The notes beneath the pieces were generated by a model. The model did not search any database. It had not been told where the DNA came from and was given only the letters and a program-made list of their open reading frames with translations. A DNA stretch of 64,000 bases, taken from the NCBI GenBank assembly GCA_034008185.1, contig CM067085.1, positions 54,742,602 through 54,806,601 of the forward strand, given 5' to 3'. Shown one piece after another: positions 38,578 to 51,400 of this stretch; position 1 is the stretch's first letter, and each line of letters begins with the position of its first letter. The position numbers and the translations under genes are program-made. The DNA comes from Gorsachius magnificus (lineage: Eukaryota; Chordata; Aves; Pelecaniformes; Ardeidae).

Positions 38578-41500
38578 TTCAGAGTCCCAGGAGCACTTAC
38601 ACAAGGCAGAATACAAATATTGCAGCTGGAATTTGGCCAGCTCAAAATGATCATAGTGTTTCGCTGCATTACGTGCCTTCTCTGTCTTATGTAAAATTAA
38701 CTGTTCCTTCTCTGTATGTACATAATATGTTTGTAGCTTAGATGGTGTATTCATATTACTGTTTTGCTGTGTACAGGACCAAAATGACCAATAAATACAG
38801 ATTATATCGAGCCACATGCAACCTATATTTTTTTGCTTTATGGGATTATTTCATCATGCATTTACAAAGGAAATTATCCCCAGGCCAGAACTATATTTGC
38901 AGTTTAAAAAGTCAAATTTGCCTTTCGGAATCAAGTCATCAAGAAAGATTTTTCTGTACTTGGAAAAGAGATGAACATGCTGTGTGCTATGGTTGGGGCT
39001 GCCAGCCTCGGCGTCGCAATCTGCGCCCCCCTCTGACAACATCCACGCTGACTGATGGCGCTGTGCTCATCAAAGGGAGGTGTTCTGTGCCAGGTCCCAA
39101 GGTGGCACGAATCCATACAGCTTCACTGGAGATAATTTATACAGGCTAAGAATCTCATGCTTTGTTTTTTAAATAGCTACTGTCTTTCCAGCACTGGGGA
39201 CGAGTACAGGCAGAAAAATGGCAGAGCAGTAAGAAATTTCTTTGCTTAATGCAAGTCCCATTTTCACAAGGCACTTCATGCTCATCTCAACAGTTTCTCT
39301 GCTACTTTTCAATAAAGATCAATAACTTCAGAAACTAAGAGCCCTATTGTCCCAAAGGCATCAGGTAGTTGTAACTGAAAGGGTGCCCTCAGAGGAATTC
39401 AGCTATACTGTTGCTGCAAGCTCCTCTCCAACCCAGCTTGCCATGGCTGCGTTCCCCAGGACACCTCCAGGTAAGGCAGATTTAAGACAAACAAAACAGC
39501 ATCCCTTCACTTTCACGTGCTGCCTTTGAGCAGTGCCCAACCCTGTCCCAATGGCCATTTAGAAGCCAAGTCCCCACATCCAAGTCTGTCAAGGGGACTT
39601 CGGGGAAGCCTATTTTGCTGCTTAAATCAGTAGTACCTCTTAAGCCAAACCCCGAGGAACATCTCAAAAATCATGAAATGCATACTTTGCCATTATTTTG
39701 GTAACTGGATGCTATAAGTCCTTGCTTTCCCAAGTAATTAACACTGATGCTCAGTGATGATCAGACCTTGTGGGTTTTAAATAGAAAACATTGGCTTTCT
39801 GTGATCTCTAGAAGATGAACACCACCACCAAGGATTTGTTTCACTATGCCACAAGAAAACTCAAGAATTCTTATTTATTTCAACAAAATATCTGTCCTGT
39901 TTGGTATAATAGAGCGATTTGAAATCTTGATAGTATATAACTTACAGCTATGATGCCACGCTAACTTTCCACCCATGACAGGCCACTCGCAGCAGAGGAA
40001 ATCTCGGATGGGGAATCCTCTCCCTTCCAAGGTCTCCAAAACATTGTCATTGTCTGAAGTCTGGCTAGTGATTATTGTTCAGACAGATGCTAACTGATAA
40101 TAAACATAATCTAAATTATGGTATTAAGTAAAGAAAATTGTTGATACACTTTTTAAAAAGGCCATAATAAATAAAGGCCCACAGCAGAAAGCTTGTCTCC
40201 AGATAAGAGACAGCTAAATCTTTTTCCCAGCCAAAAATTTCTGAACTGTGTTTTATTTAACATAAGCCCCAAGTCTTCTGCAAGTCTTCCTGCAGGACAA
40301 ACCTTACATGTGTAATGTCACACAATGTCAGGAATCATGGATGAGAGGATTTTGGCCAAGTTCCTTTTCCTGTGCTATTCGGTCGCCTTTCGGCTAAAGA
40401 AAACCAACACCCCTGTCAATTCAGAAAAAGACCTTCAGATTAGATGTTGTAAGTCAATAAAGTTGGACAGTGAGTAGCTGACAACACTAAAACTTTGCCT
40501 ATTGCAAAGCGTCACAGTTGAATGAATGGATGGGGCTTTCATGCCCCGCTGAAGCATGCATAGGCTTCAAACTACTGGCATGTGTCAAGATGCTGCAAAA
40601 CCTAACATTTATGAGAGATACATCTGGTGCGTATTTATTGGGAGCAGACTAAGGTCTTGTTTAAATTGCACACATGAATTTGATGTGGAGAGCGGGCAAT
40701 ATCCTATGCCTCACAGTAAAAGCATGCTTTAACCTAAACTCCTCCATCTATAATGCATGCCACGAGGTGTGAAGACCTCTTGCGCATTGAAAAGCCAGAG
40801 TGTAAATTATGAATCAAGGCACAGGTGGAGTCCTGAAGGCCAAACAGAGTTCTCAGTTCGGTGGGGATTTTTCTAGGTTTAGGTTCTTTCAAATTATATT
40901 TATTGAATGAAAATGTATTGGAGATTTTACACTGTAACCAGTTTGAGCAAATTTGTTGTATTTTGACTTGTTTTCACAAAAGTTGCTTTTAATTTCTGCT
41001 TATCAGGTTGCAATTTTTCTTTCCCCAAAATAATCTGGCAAAGCAATTACATTTACCAGCAATTCATCTAACGTTGTCAAACACCAGCAAGACTGACACA
41101 TCCAAATCGTGACTTTAAATCAGCTTTTTGATCAGAGAAAAACAACACAGCCCTTCATGTGGTTTTATGCTCTTCCTGACACTGTTTAAAGCATGACATC
41201 TTTCTCAGCTCAATAGCGCGTATGACCTTTCAGATTTCACCTGGAGTTTCAGCAAAAGCGCAATTTTCATCAGCCTGTACTGTAATAACTAGTGATGACA
41301 AAAATGTGTGTTTCCAATTTCAACCCACTTAGTTTCATTTGGCACCTGTGCTAAACTTTACTTGGCAGTAGAAATTCAGCAACAGTGACAGCAGCACAGG
41401 CTCTGGAGAGGCGAGAGCAAAGGGAAAAGGCAGGCTCTGCACAGCAATCTTAATTACACGTGATCGTTTGGGCTGTGAGCCTTTTTCACCTGGACGAACA

Positions 41501-44500
41501 GCTATTTGCACCGCAGCATGTTTGCAACGTGCAAGTAGTCACAGTGTGGGGCAGCCTCAGGTTAAATAGCTGCTTTCTGTCTCACAAAATAAATAACTTA
41601 ATGTCTTCCACGCGGCTAGCACAAGGTACTAACAGAATTTCAGGTGTTACCCCCTAAGTAATTTCACAATCTTTAGGCAGATTAGAAAAGCATAAGTCTG
41701 CAGGGAAGATGCGTGGGGTGTTCCCACATATTTTTGCTCCAAGGGTAAAACAGCCTAAACAACTAAACATGGCTTTAGCTGCTCCTAAGGATCTCCTCAG
41801 CGAACAGGCAAACGATGCCCAAATGATAAGCTGTGTGCATCCACCGGTGACAGGGCACCCTGCCCGTACTGCAAGCCAGATAGAGACCAGCCAGGAGCCC
41901 AGGTGTTACTTCGGAGTAAAAAGCACATGGCTCTCCTTTCAGGGTGCCTAGCGCACTATTATTTGAACCCTGTCTCCAGCCTGGGATGCAATGACCAAGA
42001 AAGATCCACAGGAGTCACCTGGCCCCAGACCCCAATGACAAAGCAGAAAAAAGCAAACCAGAAGGGCATGCAGGTGCACTGCTTTCCCCCCTCGGTTTCT
42101 GGCAGCGCACCCCCATGCATCAGTGACCCCAGCTGTTCCAGAGATTAAAACATCTCCCTTGGGCACACCATTATGTCAAGTGAGGATTGTTGAAAGTAAA
42201 TCAGCAGGTTGACACTTTCCTTCTTAAACATGTAAGGCTTCAACGCCCAGTTGAACTAGCCTGGTGCCTGAGCATTTTCTTTCGGAGGGATCTGTCCCAG
42301 GATCACAGACGACAACTGTGTTAAACCTGACCCCCAGCGAGAGGGAGGCTTCATCAGGTTTTTGTGTGAGAAATGAGCCCAACAGAGAAGATGCAGATTT
42401 GCCTTTCAGGGGTGGCCCAGTGCTGGCACAAGTGATTAAACCAGCCCAAGAAAAGATCATTCCAGTTCTAAACTGTGGGCAATGGTGACTGCGGGCAGCA
42501 AAATACATGGCTGAGCTCAAGACCTGCATGGACTACATTAGCCTGTGTTTGTCACTCAATCTTGGGCTATATTTTCCTCATGTAGCCTGCCTGATACATA
42601 GAAGTCATTTGTCAAATTTGCTGACATTGGGGAGAAAAGAAATAAGGGGAAAAAAAACCAATTACACAGGTACTGGCCTGTTGACATTTAAAATGAGACG
42701 ATGATGAGCATTAAAAAAAAGGTTAAAAAAATCCTGGGCACGCAACCCAAAGGACCAAAGACAAATCACAAAATAGGATGCAACTAATTAGGCTGAAATG
42801 CCAACAACGTTCGGTGTATCGTTCAAAGTACCCTCCGTGTCAGGCTGCTGCCGTGACCCCCAGTTCGAATATGCCAAGGGGAAACGTAGAAAAGGACTGA
42901 ATTGGATAAGTTAAATACACATATTTTAAAATGACATTTTAATTTCTACCTCCCCATTTTAACATTTTCAAAATCGTTAAATGAGTGTGTCGCCTACTCT
43001 CAGAGCAGGCCAAATGTCAGCTGTTTGTATGTATTATTCAGCTGAACATTTTAAGTACATAATCCTTCTCATTGCTAAACAGGTGGTATTGTATTAACAG
43101 GTTATTTTCTTAAAAGGAACAGTGAATACAAAGCCACTGATGCTATAAAATGTCGTATTACTGAACGTGGAGCCAGCACTTGTACAGAACTGAACAAAGG
43201 TTTGCAGGGAGGACGGAGGGGGCAGGTAGCCACAACTTTCTGCTGTACCTATCACTTCAAAAGCATGTTTCAGGTACTGGGACCCCAAGTCTCAGAAGAT
43301 ATCTACCACAACTTAAATTAAGTCACCAATGCTAAACCACTGTCTAAAATCCCGGGCTCCAGAAGTTTTAAGATGAGCACGTCAAGGCTAAAACCTTGAA
43401 GTCAAAATATGGGTTTTAATATTTGGCCTTTGAACAGTCCAGGCTGAGAAAAGCACCCTCTGCCCATCTTGAACACACAGAAATGTTCCTCTTCATCATT
43501 TAGGAAGCGTCTTAAGATAAACCAAATGAAGTGATTTCATACCAGGATAAAAATACCTTGGAAAGTATATTAGCTGAGCTATTCATAGAACCATACATAC
43601 CTGCAAAATAAACTTCCGTAAGCAAATGACTCTTGTGTAAGCTCTACATGGCAGAGTACCTCTTTACTGTGTCTCATCCACGATACTGAGTATTTTGCAG
43701 GACTTAAAAATCAAACACAGGTAACAGAACTAAAAGGAAAAGGTTTGCAACCTTTTATAGATTTTTTTTTTTTTGTAGCCCATGTTGTACTTAACTTTTT
43801 TTTCTTTTTTTTTTTTTTTTTGCTGTGTATTGGGTTTTGTTGCTGTTTTGTTCCCCATGCTCCAGCAACAATTATTTGAGGGAAGAAGTAGACCTGAAAG
43901 AAGAAAATTAGTGGAGCAGCATGCCATCATGAACCCCTCCCTTAGACTTTCAGGAGAAGCATGAAACAGGCAGGCACAGAAAGGAAATGTTATACAGCCC
44001 ACAGCACATTTGAAATGTGCTTCCCAAACTTTGCTTTTAGAACTAGCACTTGTTTCTGTTTCATACAGAATTTGTAACAGGATTGACAACCTCTGGGGTT
44101 TTAAAGCTTAAGAAGCTGCTAGCATTTTTTCTGACTGATGAAAATTTGCAGACTGACTCTACTTTACTTTATCTCAGTACCAGCAAACCCACAACATCAC
44201 TTCAGGCATTGCTTAGGTTTTTTTGTTGTTCTTACTGCTTGTCACATCAAATAAAAATCTAAATCCATGAATTTGATAAAGTTACTTTTCCTTTTATCAG
44301 CATGAGGTTAACACACAGCGAGTTCTGGAAAGAAAATTAAATGCTTTGTCCATCATTCAGGTATGGCTGCGGCTGCACTCTATAGGAGCATCTTGCAAAA
44401 GCAATATTCTCAGCTGCCTTTGAAGCACAACCAACCAAGAAGCTACTAATGAATAGGAGCGTTTATAACTTCTCCTAAACAAGTCTGGAACAAGGCACTG

Positions 44501-45851
44501 CTTGGAGTTACATTTTTCCCTCAAATGCCACGACTCCTAATAACATGCCAGCTTTCATACTCAGAGGGGGGTGCTGCTATGTGACTGGTACACCAAAGCC
44601 CTCTGAAATAATTCATTTTTCACAGACACTTGGTATAGTTGTATGGATGGGAACAGAGTCCTGCTGTATCACCTGCATTTAATTTGCCAACTTAGAGTAA
44701 CTTATTGCTGCCTCTTTTTCAATCCTTTCCCATGCTTAGGTTTGAAAGAACTTACTGAACTGAAACATCCAGAGAAAGCAAGCTGCAACCACACTCTCAA
44801 GTGCCCTGAGATAACCAACTAGGGAAAGCAGGCAAGCTTAACCTGAAAGACTTCATCTTCATACTTGCTCACTCCTTCTGCAAAAAATTAAAGGCTTTTA
44901 CATTTTTGCAGTGTCCTCCATCGGCTCATAATCTGAACAAGAGCTTCATTGCCGCCTGTTTTAAGAGCTGAGTAAGTATGCAGGCAGGTCTACTGGCAAA
45001 ATGAAGAAATGACTGCAAGGTGTGCTAGGCTTAATCTAGGGGTGATGATCCCTGGGCTACCGGTCTTCACAGCTTGTATTACTCTGCTAGTTGCAGCAAG
45101 CTAGTACAAGTTTAATAGCAAGTGTTAAAATCACAACCCTCTTCATTTTGCACGAACATAATTTGTAATTTTTTCATCAGTTGCAGATTGAGTATATCAA
45201 TATCAAACCACAGTCGCTATGGTTTGTCTGCATAAGATATAAAAATGCTTTTGGTTTAGAAGAGTGAATCGCAGATCAGATTAAACTGCATAGCCATTTA
45301 ATGTAAAATCCTAACTGAATTATAGTTATACACTTGCATAAAATGGCTCAGCAAAGCAACTACATTAAAAAGCCAAGTCCTATCTGATAACATATTTACG
45401 ATGTGTTCCTGTTTTACATGTTATTTATCCTGCCTATGGTAGGAATAAACCGTACCTTCATCTTCAATCCTGATCACCACCGAAGCCAAGAGGTGCCTTC
45501 TGCACTGGGAGAAACGGGGGATGAAGGTGAGCCTCCGGGCTCACCAGCCACCGACAGCCGCGCAGCCCCACAGTGTCCCCGGCTGCAGGATGGGCTGGAG
45601 TCAGGGCACGAGGGGAACAAGGAAGGGAGTACGGGTCGTGTCAAGGCCAGGCTTGCACGCTGGGGGCTGAAGAGGTGAGGTCCCAGCTTCCCTTCAGCTG
45701 TATCCCGTCACCGGTATTAGAGGAGGTCAGGCATCCCTCTTTCCTCGCTAACAGTATCCTCAAGACCTTCTCCCATACTAATAATACTTGATTTAACAGT
45801 ACAAAAATACTCGATGATATAATAATTATTTTTTTTAATATCCAATATTCA
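38578..45851. other. Intergenic DNA between the solo LTR and the large CR1
   Basis: About 7.3 kb without a recognisable gene. The longest open frame (135 codons at 38,742) has no domain signature. A short GC-richer, CpG-containing patch lies at about 45.48-45.68 kb, and a T-run at 43,797-43,821. I see nothing else that I can support. Confidence 0.7.
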
Positions 45852-48420
45852 CACAGAATCGCAAGGGTTGGAAGGGACCTCAGGAGATCATCTAGTCCAA
45901 CCCCCCTGCTAAAACAGGTTCTCCTAGAGCTGGCTTTGAATATCTCCAGAGAAGGAGACTCCACAACCCCCCGGGCAGCCTGTTCCAGTGCTCTGTCACC
46001 CTCAGAGTAAAGAAGTTCCTCCTCAGGTTCAACTGAAACCTCTTATGTTTCAGTTTGTATCCATTGCCCCTCGTCCTGTCGCTGGACACCACTGCAAAGA
46101 GACTGGTTCCGTCCTCGTGATTTCTGCCCTTAAGATATTTGTATGTATTGATGAGGTCCCCTCTCAGTCCTCTTCTCCAGGCTCAACAAGCCTGACTCTC
46201 TCAGCCTTTCCTCATAAGGGAGATGCTCCAGTCCCTTTATCATCCTAGTTGCTCTCCTCTGGACTCTTTCTAGGAGTTCATCTTTCTTCAACTGGGGAGC
46301 CCAGAGCTGGACACAGTACTCCAGGTGGGGTCTCACTAGGGCAGAGTAGAGGGGGAAGAGAACCTCCCTCGACCTGCTGGCCACACTCCTCTTAATGCAC
46401 CACAGGATACCACTGGTCTTCTTGGCAACAAGGGCACACTGCTAGCTCATGGTCCACCAGGACTCCCACGTCCCTCTCGGCAGAGCTGCTTCCCAGCAGG
46501 TCAGCCCCCAGCCTGTACTGGTGCATGGGGTTCGACCTCCCCATGTGCAGCACTCGACACTTGCCCTTGTTGAATTTCATCATGTTCCTCTCTGCCCAAC
46601 TCTCCAGCCTGTCCAGGTCCCACTGAATGGCAGCACAGCCCTCTGGTGTATCAGCCACTCCTCCCAGTTTTGTGTATACTCTGTCCCCTCGTCCAGGTCA
46701 TTGATGAACAAGTTGAACAAGACTGGGCCGAGTACTGAGCCCTGGGGAACTCCACTAGCTACCGACCTCCAACTGGACTCTGCCCTGCCAATCAGAACCC
46801 TCTGGGCCCTTGTTGTTCAGCCAGTTCCCAATCCACCTCACTGTCCACTCACCCAACCCATATTTCTTGAGCTTCCCTATGAGGATGTTATGGGAGACAG
46901 TGTCAAAAGCCTTGCTGAAGTCAAGGTAGACAACATCCACCACTTTCCCCTCATCTACCCAGCTGGTCATGCCATCATAGAAGGCTATCAGATTGGTCAG
47001 GCATGATTTCCCCTTGGTGAATCTGTGCTGGGTACTCCTGATGATCTTCTTTTCATCTGCTTGCTTGGAGAGGACACCCAGAATGAGTTGTCCCATCACC
47101 TTTCCAGGGTCGGAGGTGAGACTAACTGGCCTGTAGTTCCCTGGGTCCTCCTTCTTGCCCTTTTTGAAGACTGGAGTGACATTGGCTAACTTCCAGTCAT
47201 CAGGCACCTCTCCTGTTCTCCATGACCTTTCATAGATGATGGAGAGTGGCTCAGCAATGTCGTCTGCCAGTTCCTTCAGCGCTCGTGGGTGCATTCCATC
47301 GGGGCCCATGGATTTGTGGGTGTCCAGCTTACTTAAAAGGTCCCTAACCTGATCCACAATGACCGAGGGAAAGTCATCCTTTCTCCAAGCTTGCTCACTT
47401 ACCTGCCAGGACTGGGGAGCCTGAGGGCCAGCCTTGACAGTGAAGACTGAAGCAAAGAAGGCATTCAGTAGCTCCGCCTTCTCTGTATCTTCTGTCTCCA
47501 GGGCACCCATTTCATTCAGCAGCGGTCCCACATTACACCTAGTCTTACGTTTACTTCTGACATACTTGAAGAAGCCCTTCTTGTTATCCTTGATGTCCTT
47601 TGCCAAACTTAGTTCCAGGTGAACGTTGGCCTTTCTAGTTGCATCCCTACATGCTCTGGCAGCATTCCTGTATGCCTCCCAAGTGGTCTGACCCTCTTTC
47701 CACATTCCATGGAGCTTACTCTTTTCTTTGAGTTTCACTAGAAGCTCCTTGTTCATCCATGCAGGCCTCTTGCCTTGTTTACTTGATTTCCTACTCGCAG
47801 GGATTCACTGATCCTGAGAACGGAGGAAGAGCTGCTTAAATAGCAGCCAGCTCTCTTGGACTCCCCTACCTTCAAGAGCCATAGCCCATGGAATTCTTCC
47901 AAGTAGGTCCCTGAAGAGGCCAAAGTTAGCTCTCCTGAAGTCCAATGTGGTAGTCCTACTTGTTGTTCTGCTTCCCCCTCTCAGAATCTGGAACTCCACC
48001 ATCTCATGGTCACTGCAGCCAAGCCTGCCCCCTACCTTCACATCCTCAACCAGTTCTTCTTTATTTGCCAGCACAAGGTCCAGTAGCGCTCCACTTCTTG
48101 TTGGCTTCTCCACCACCTGGCTCAAAAAGTTATTGTTGATGTTCTGCAGGAACCTCCTGGACTGTGCATACCTTGCTGTATAGTCCTTCCAGTTGATAAC
48201 AGGATAGTTGAAGTCTCCCATGAGAACCAGGGCCTGCGACTGCGAGGCTACATTTAGCTGTCTATAGAAGGCCTTGTCTACTTCCTTGTCCTGGTTGGGT
48301 GGTCTATAGTAAACACCCACCACAGTGTCACCTATGCTGGCCTGCCCCTTAATTTTTACCCACAAGCTTTCAACTTGTTCTTCGTCTGCTTCTGGGTAGA
48401 GTTCAAACCATAGCACCAAT
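45852..48420 (-). mobile_element. 5'-truncated CR1 non-LTR retrotransposon, about 2.6 kb
   Basis: The element is in minus orientation. Its 3' end is at the left (plus strand CACAGAATCGCAAGGGTTGG, the reverse complement of a CR1 tail), and it runs to about 48,420, where coding similarity stops inside the endonuclease domain. It retains the C-terminal part of the endonuclease, the reverse transcriptase and the 3' untranslated tail. Full-length CR1 is roughly 4.5 kb (established knowledge), so this is a long copy as CR1 insertions go, most being only a few hundred bp. The right boundary is approximate because no target duplication was identified. Confidence 0.93.
46392..48419 (-). pseudogene. 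CR1 ORF2 remnant: endonuclease and reverse transcriptase, inactivated
   Basis: Reading from 48,419 downward, the frame gives the C-terminal half of an APE-type endonuclease, with YYRPPNQD, MGDFNYPVINWK and the catalytic-type SDHEM motif. A single in-frame TGA at 47,805-47,807 follows, and the same frame then continues as reverse transcriptase (AWMNKELL..., ANVTPVFKKGKKEDPGNYRP, YLDFSKAFDTVSHNIL). Near 46,812 the frame shifts by one base after NWLNN; the continuation ([15 protein letters not shown]) is in another frame. Near 46,670-46,680 the segment that should carry the catalytic FADD motif is missing, and the C-terminal part ([17 protein letters not shown]) resumes. Part of the endonuclease N-terminus and all of ORF1 are absent. 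It cannot encode an active enzyme. The few lesions point to a moderately young insertion. Confidence 0.9.
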
Positions 48421-51400
48421 CAGTTATTACTACTGTAACTTGTGCATGCAGTTTCCCCTTAATATCTCAATTTCTTAATCTATAAAATGAGATAATATAC
48501 CTACATTTTTGACAAGAACTTAAAGAGCTACAGACCAAAAAAAGCTGTTTAACAAATAGGTGTGATAAGCTAAGTTTTTTTAAAGCAGAAAAATATCACT
48601 GGGGTTACAAAGGACATCAGCATTTAACTTTGGTATTGTATAAACAGTAATTAATAAGAAAACACATTTGGCTTTCTCTATACTTGAGAAATTGAAATGA
48701 TCATTCAATGGAGAAAAGTTTCCAATATAACACATTTCATTCTATTATTTTAACCTGCACACCTGATAAGCATGAAAATGCAATTCAGATCAACCCATCA
48801 AACAAGAACCTGCACCACCCAAGGAATTTTGATATTGTTAAGTTTTATTTTATAGTACAGTGTTGGGCACTTTATGGTAATGTGGAGTTCACAAAAACCG
48901 TCTACTGACGCCACAAACTTGGAAGAAAAAAAACAAATCAAAACACACCACACGTCACAGCTCGTTTACTATATCTACACAGTGCACTACCGACAGTAGT
49001 CTAAGGTCTGAATTACAGTTCTTGAGATGACTTTGAACAGTAGTCCAGAGGGTGCAAAAGCATGGAGTAAATTCCTAGATTTGGTTCTAGTTTTATTAAA
49101 GGTCAGTAACTAACTAAAGTTTTAAATCTGTTAGGACAATGCTGATTTTGTTTGTTTTTTTTTTTTTTCTTTTTAAATCTCCAAAATTATTAAAATTATC
49201 AATAAAATCTCAAAACATCCTGTATTTCATGCCTTTCCTATAAGTATTAAAGATTCACAACAAGGACATTATCAGGAACGGTTTTCAAAGGTCACTAAAA
49301 AAAAACATTCTGAAAAAAAAATTAGAAGCATTGGGATACATAACGTTGCTTTGTTCCGTGCTGAGGCATTTCTCATCGTATCTGACACAGATCTAAAAAT
49401 AACAAACACAAATTGTCAGTTGGCTCAACATGTAAGCATTTTAAATTTCTCTTCCTCCTCAAAAATCATTAAGTAACAGACATGATGTGCTTGTGCGTAA
49501 GCTGCACCAAGACTAGCTGTTCCACAGTGCTTTATTGCCTCATTCAAGTATATTAATTTAAAGAAGTTCTCAAAAGCAAAAACCAAAGGTTAAACAAAAT
49601 GTACATCAATATACAAAGAAATTAATTTACAAAAAATTAAAAGGATACTGGCAACATTAGTAGATATTTTAAGTAATGACTTATGATAATTAGGGATATC
49701 ACAAACTGAATTCTTAATACATATGGTCATCACCCTGAACTCTCACCTCACTGATGGTACTGAAAAGCAATGCTTAAATCCTCATCTTTTATCGATGAGA
49801 AACAAATGATCAAATGATAAACTAAACATCATAAATTCTAATATTTAACCTTACTTCAACTTAACTGGGTTATAGTTTTAAGAATTACCTAGAACTACTG
49901 GTATGCGAACATTGGCTTAGGCCTTATAACTTCCATAGAATGTGACATCCATAATCATTCCTAGTCATTGTAAATATACATTTGCCTCATTAGAATATAT
50001 TCTTCAGGTTTTTATCTTACAACCATATTTCAAAGCTACATGTAATTTTATACATTTTTTGAAAAATACCATTTCAAGGATCTGCTTGCAAAGCAGATGT
50101 GCACTTCTAAATTACTTTGAAACAAGGAGAAATATTGCACAAAATTCACTGAAGATTTGAAAGTCAACACATTTCCCCCCACAACCAAGTAGCTCCTTAT
50201 TTTTAACAGAAACAGAATGTCAATTCACACAGAATCATAACAAACATCAACGTACTTGAACTCAACTTATTTTTCAAACACTAATACTGTTACTGGATTC
50301 CAAATACAAATGTCATTAGTATTGACCTAAGTAATAGTACAAATTAATGCAAGTACCCTTTACTACAGTAAACCTTGGAGTAACTTCCACCTGTGTTACC
50401 TGCTTCATACTCCAACCCAGCAGAAAATGGCAATGGCCCTGCCACCTACATGGATGGTGGATGGCCCTCTCAACAAAGGTGGCTGTGGACTCATCAGGCA
50501 ACTCTATTTATAAGAAGTTTAGCAGGTTCCAGGAAAGACCTATCAAGTACTTTCAATTGGCCACTGACTAAAACTGTAAAAGACATTACAAAGCAAATCA
50601 AGGAAGGCTTTGCACAGAAAAACATACCATCCCTTTTCCATTCCTTTATTTTCAACCACCCTGAAGATCATGAATTCTAGACCAGCTGTGGTCCATGCCT
50701 TTGGGGTGAAGTTGAGGACACATTCTATTCAGCCCAGACTGTGTTAACAGCTAAACAACACTTGGCAAAGACATACACATCTAATAGCAGCAAAGTTACT
50801 GAAGACAAGTCACACCACCATTCATACCAGTTTTGCTGGTGAGTTTATTTCTACATTCATTCTCCAAAGATTTACAGCAATATCACGGGAACAGACAACC
50901 TCCACCATCCTGAGCTTTGCAATAAGGAAGCTGCTTGCCTCATACGTAAATTTATTAGCCACATTTGTTTAGCCTGAAATTTCAGGCTGCTGGAAACATG
51001 CTGGATGAAGTCTCACAGCACCTGGACTAGAGCCTGGCACCAAGAGAGAAGATCCTAAGTCCCTTGGAAATAAAGACTGTCCTTGACGTCTACCTGTGGA
51101 GTCAGGGACGTCAGTGGTCACAGGGCTCCTTTTGCAGGACAGGGTACTACAGTCAGCATTACACAGGGGGTGCATTTGCAAAAGGGCCTCATGCTGGCAC
51201 TTTGATTATTGCATGAAATGTTTCTTCAATTAACTACATGCATAGAGAAAAGATTTTAGATGCTCCTAGCAATTCCATTAGACAGCTGCACCAATGAAAG
51301 ATTGTTCTGTAGGACTGAATATGGTTGATTGTAGGTGGTGAAATAGAAGCTGCTTTAAAAACCTGGCTTAACTGTTCTTTTGCCTAGACTTTACATTTTT

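Noticed and set aside
46449..47006. 185-codon plus-strand open frame
   Set aside because: It is the antisense of the CR1 reverse transcriptase in the same place. The minus-strand frame has recognisable motifs and the plus-strand one does not.
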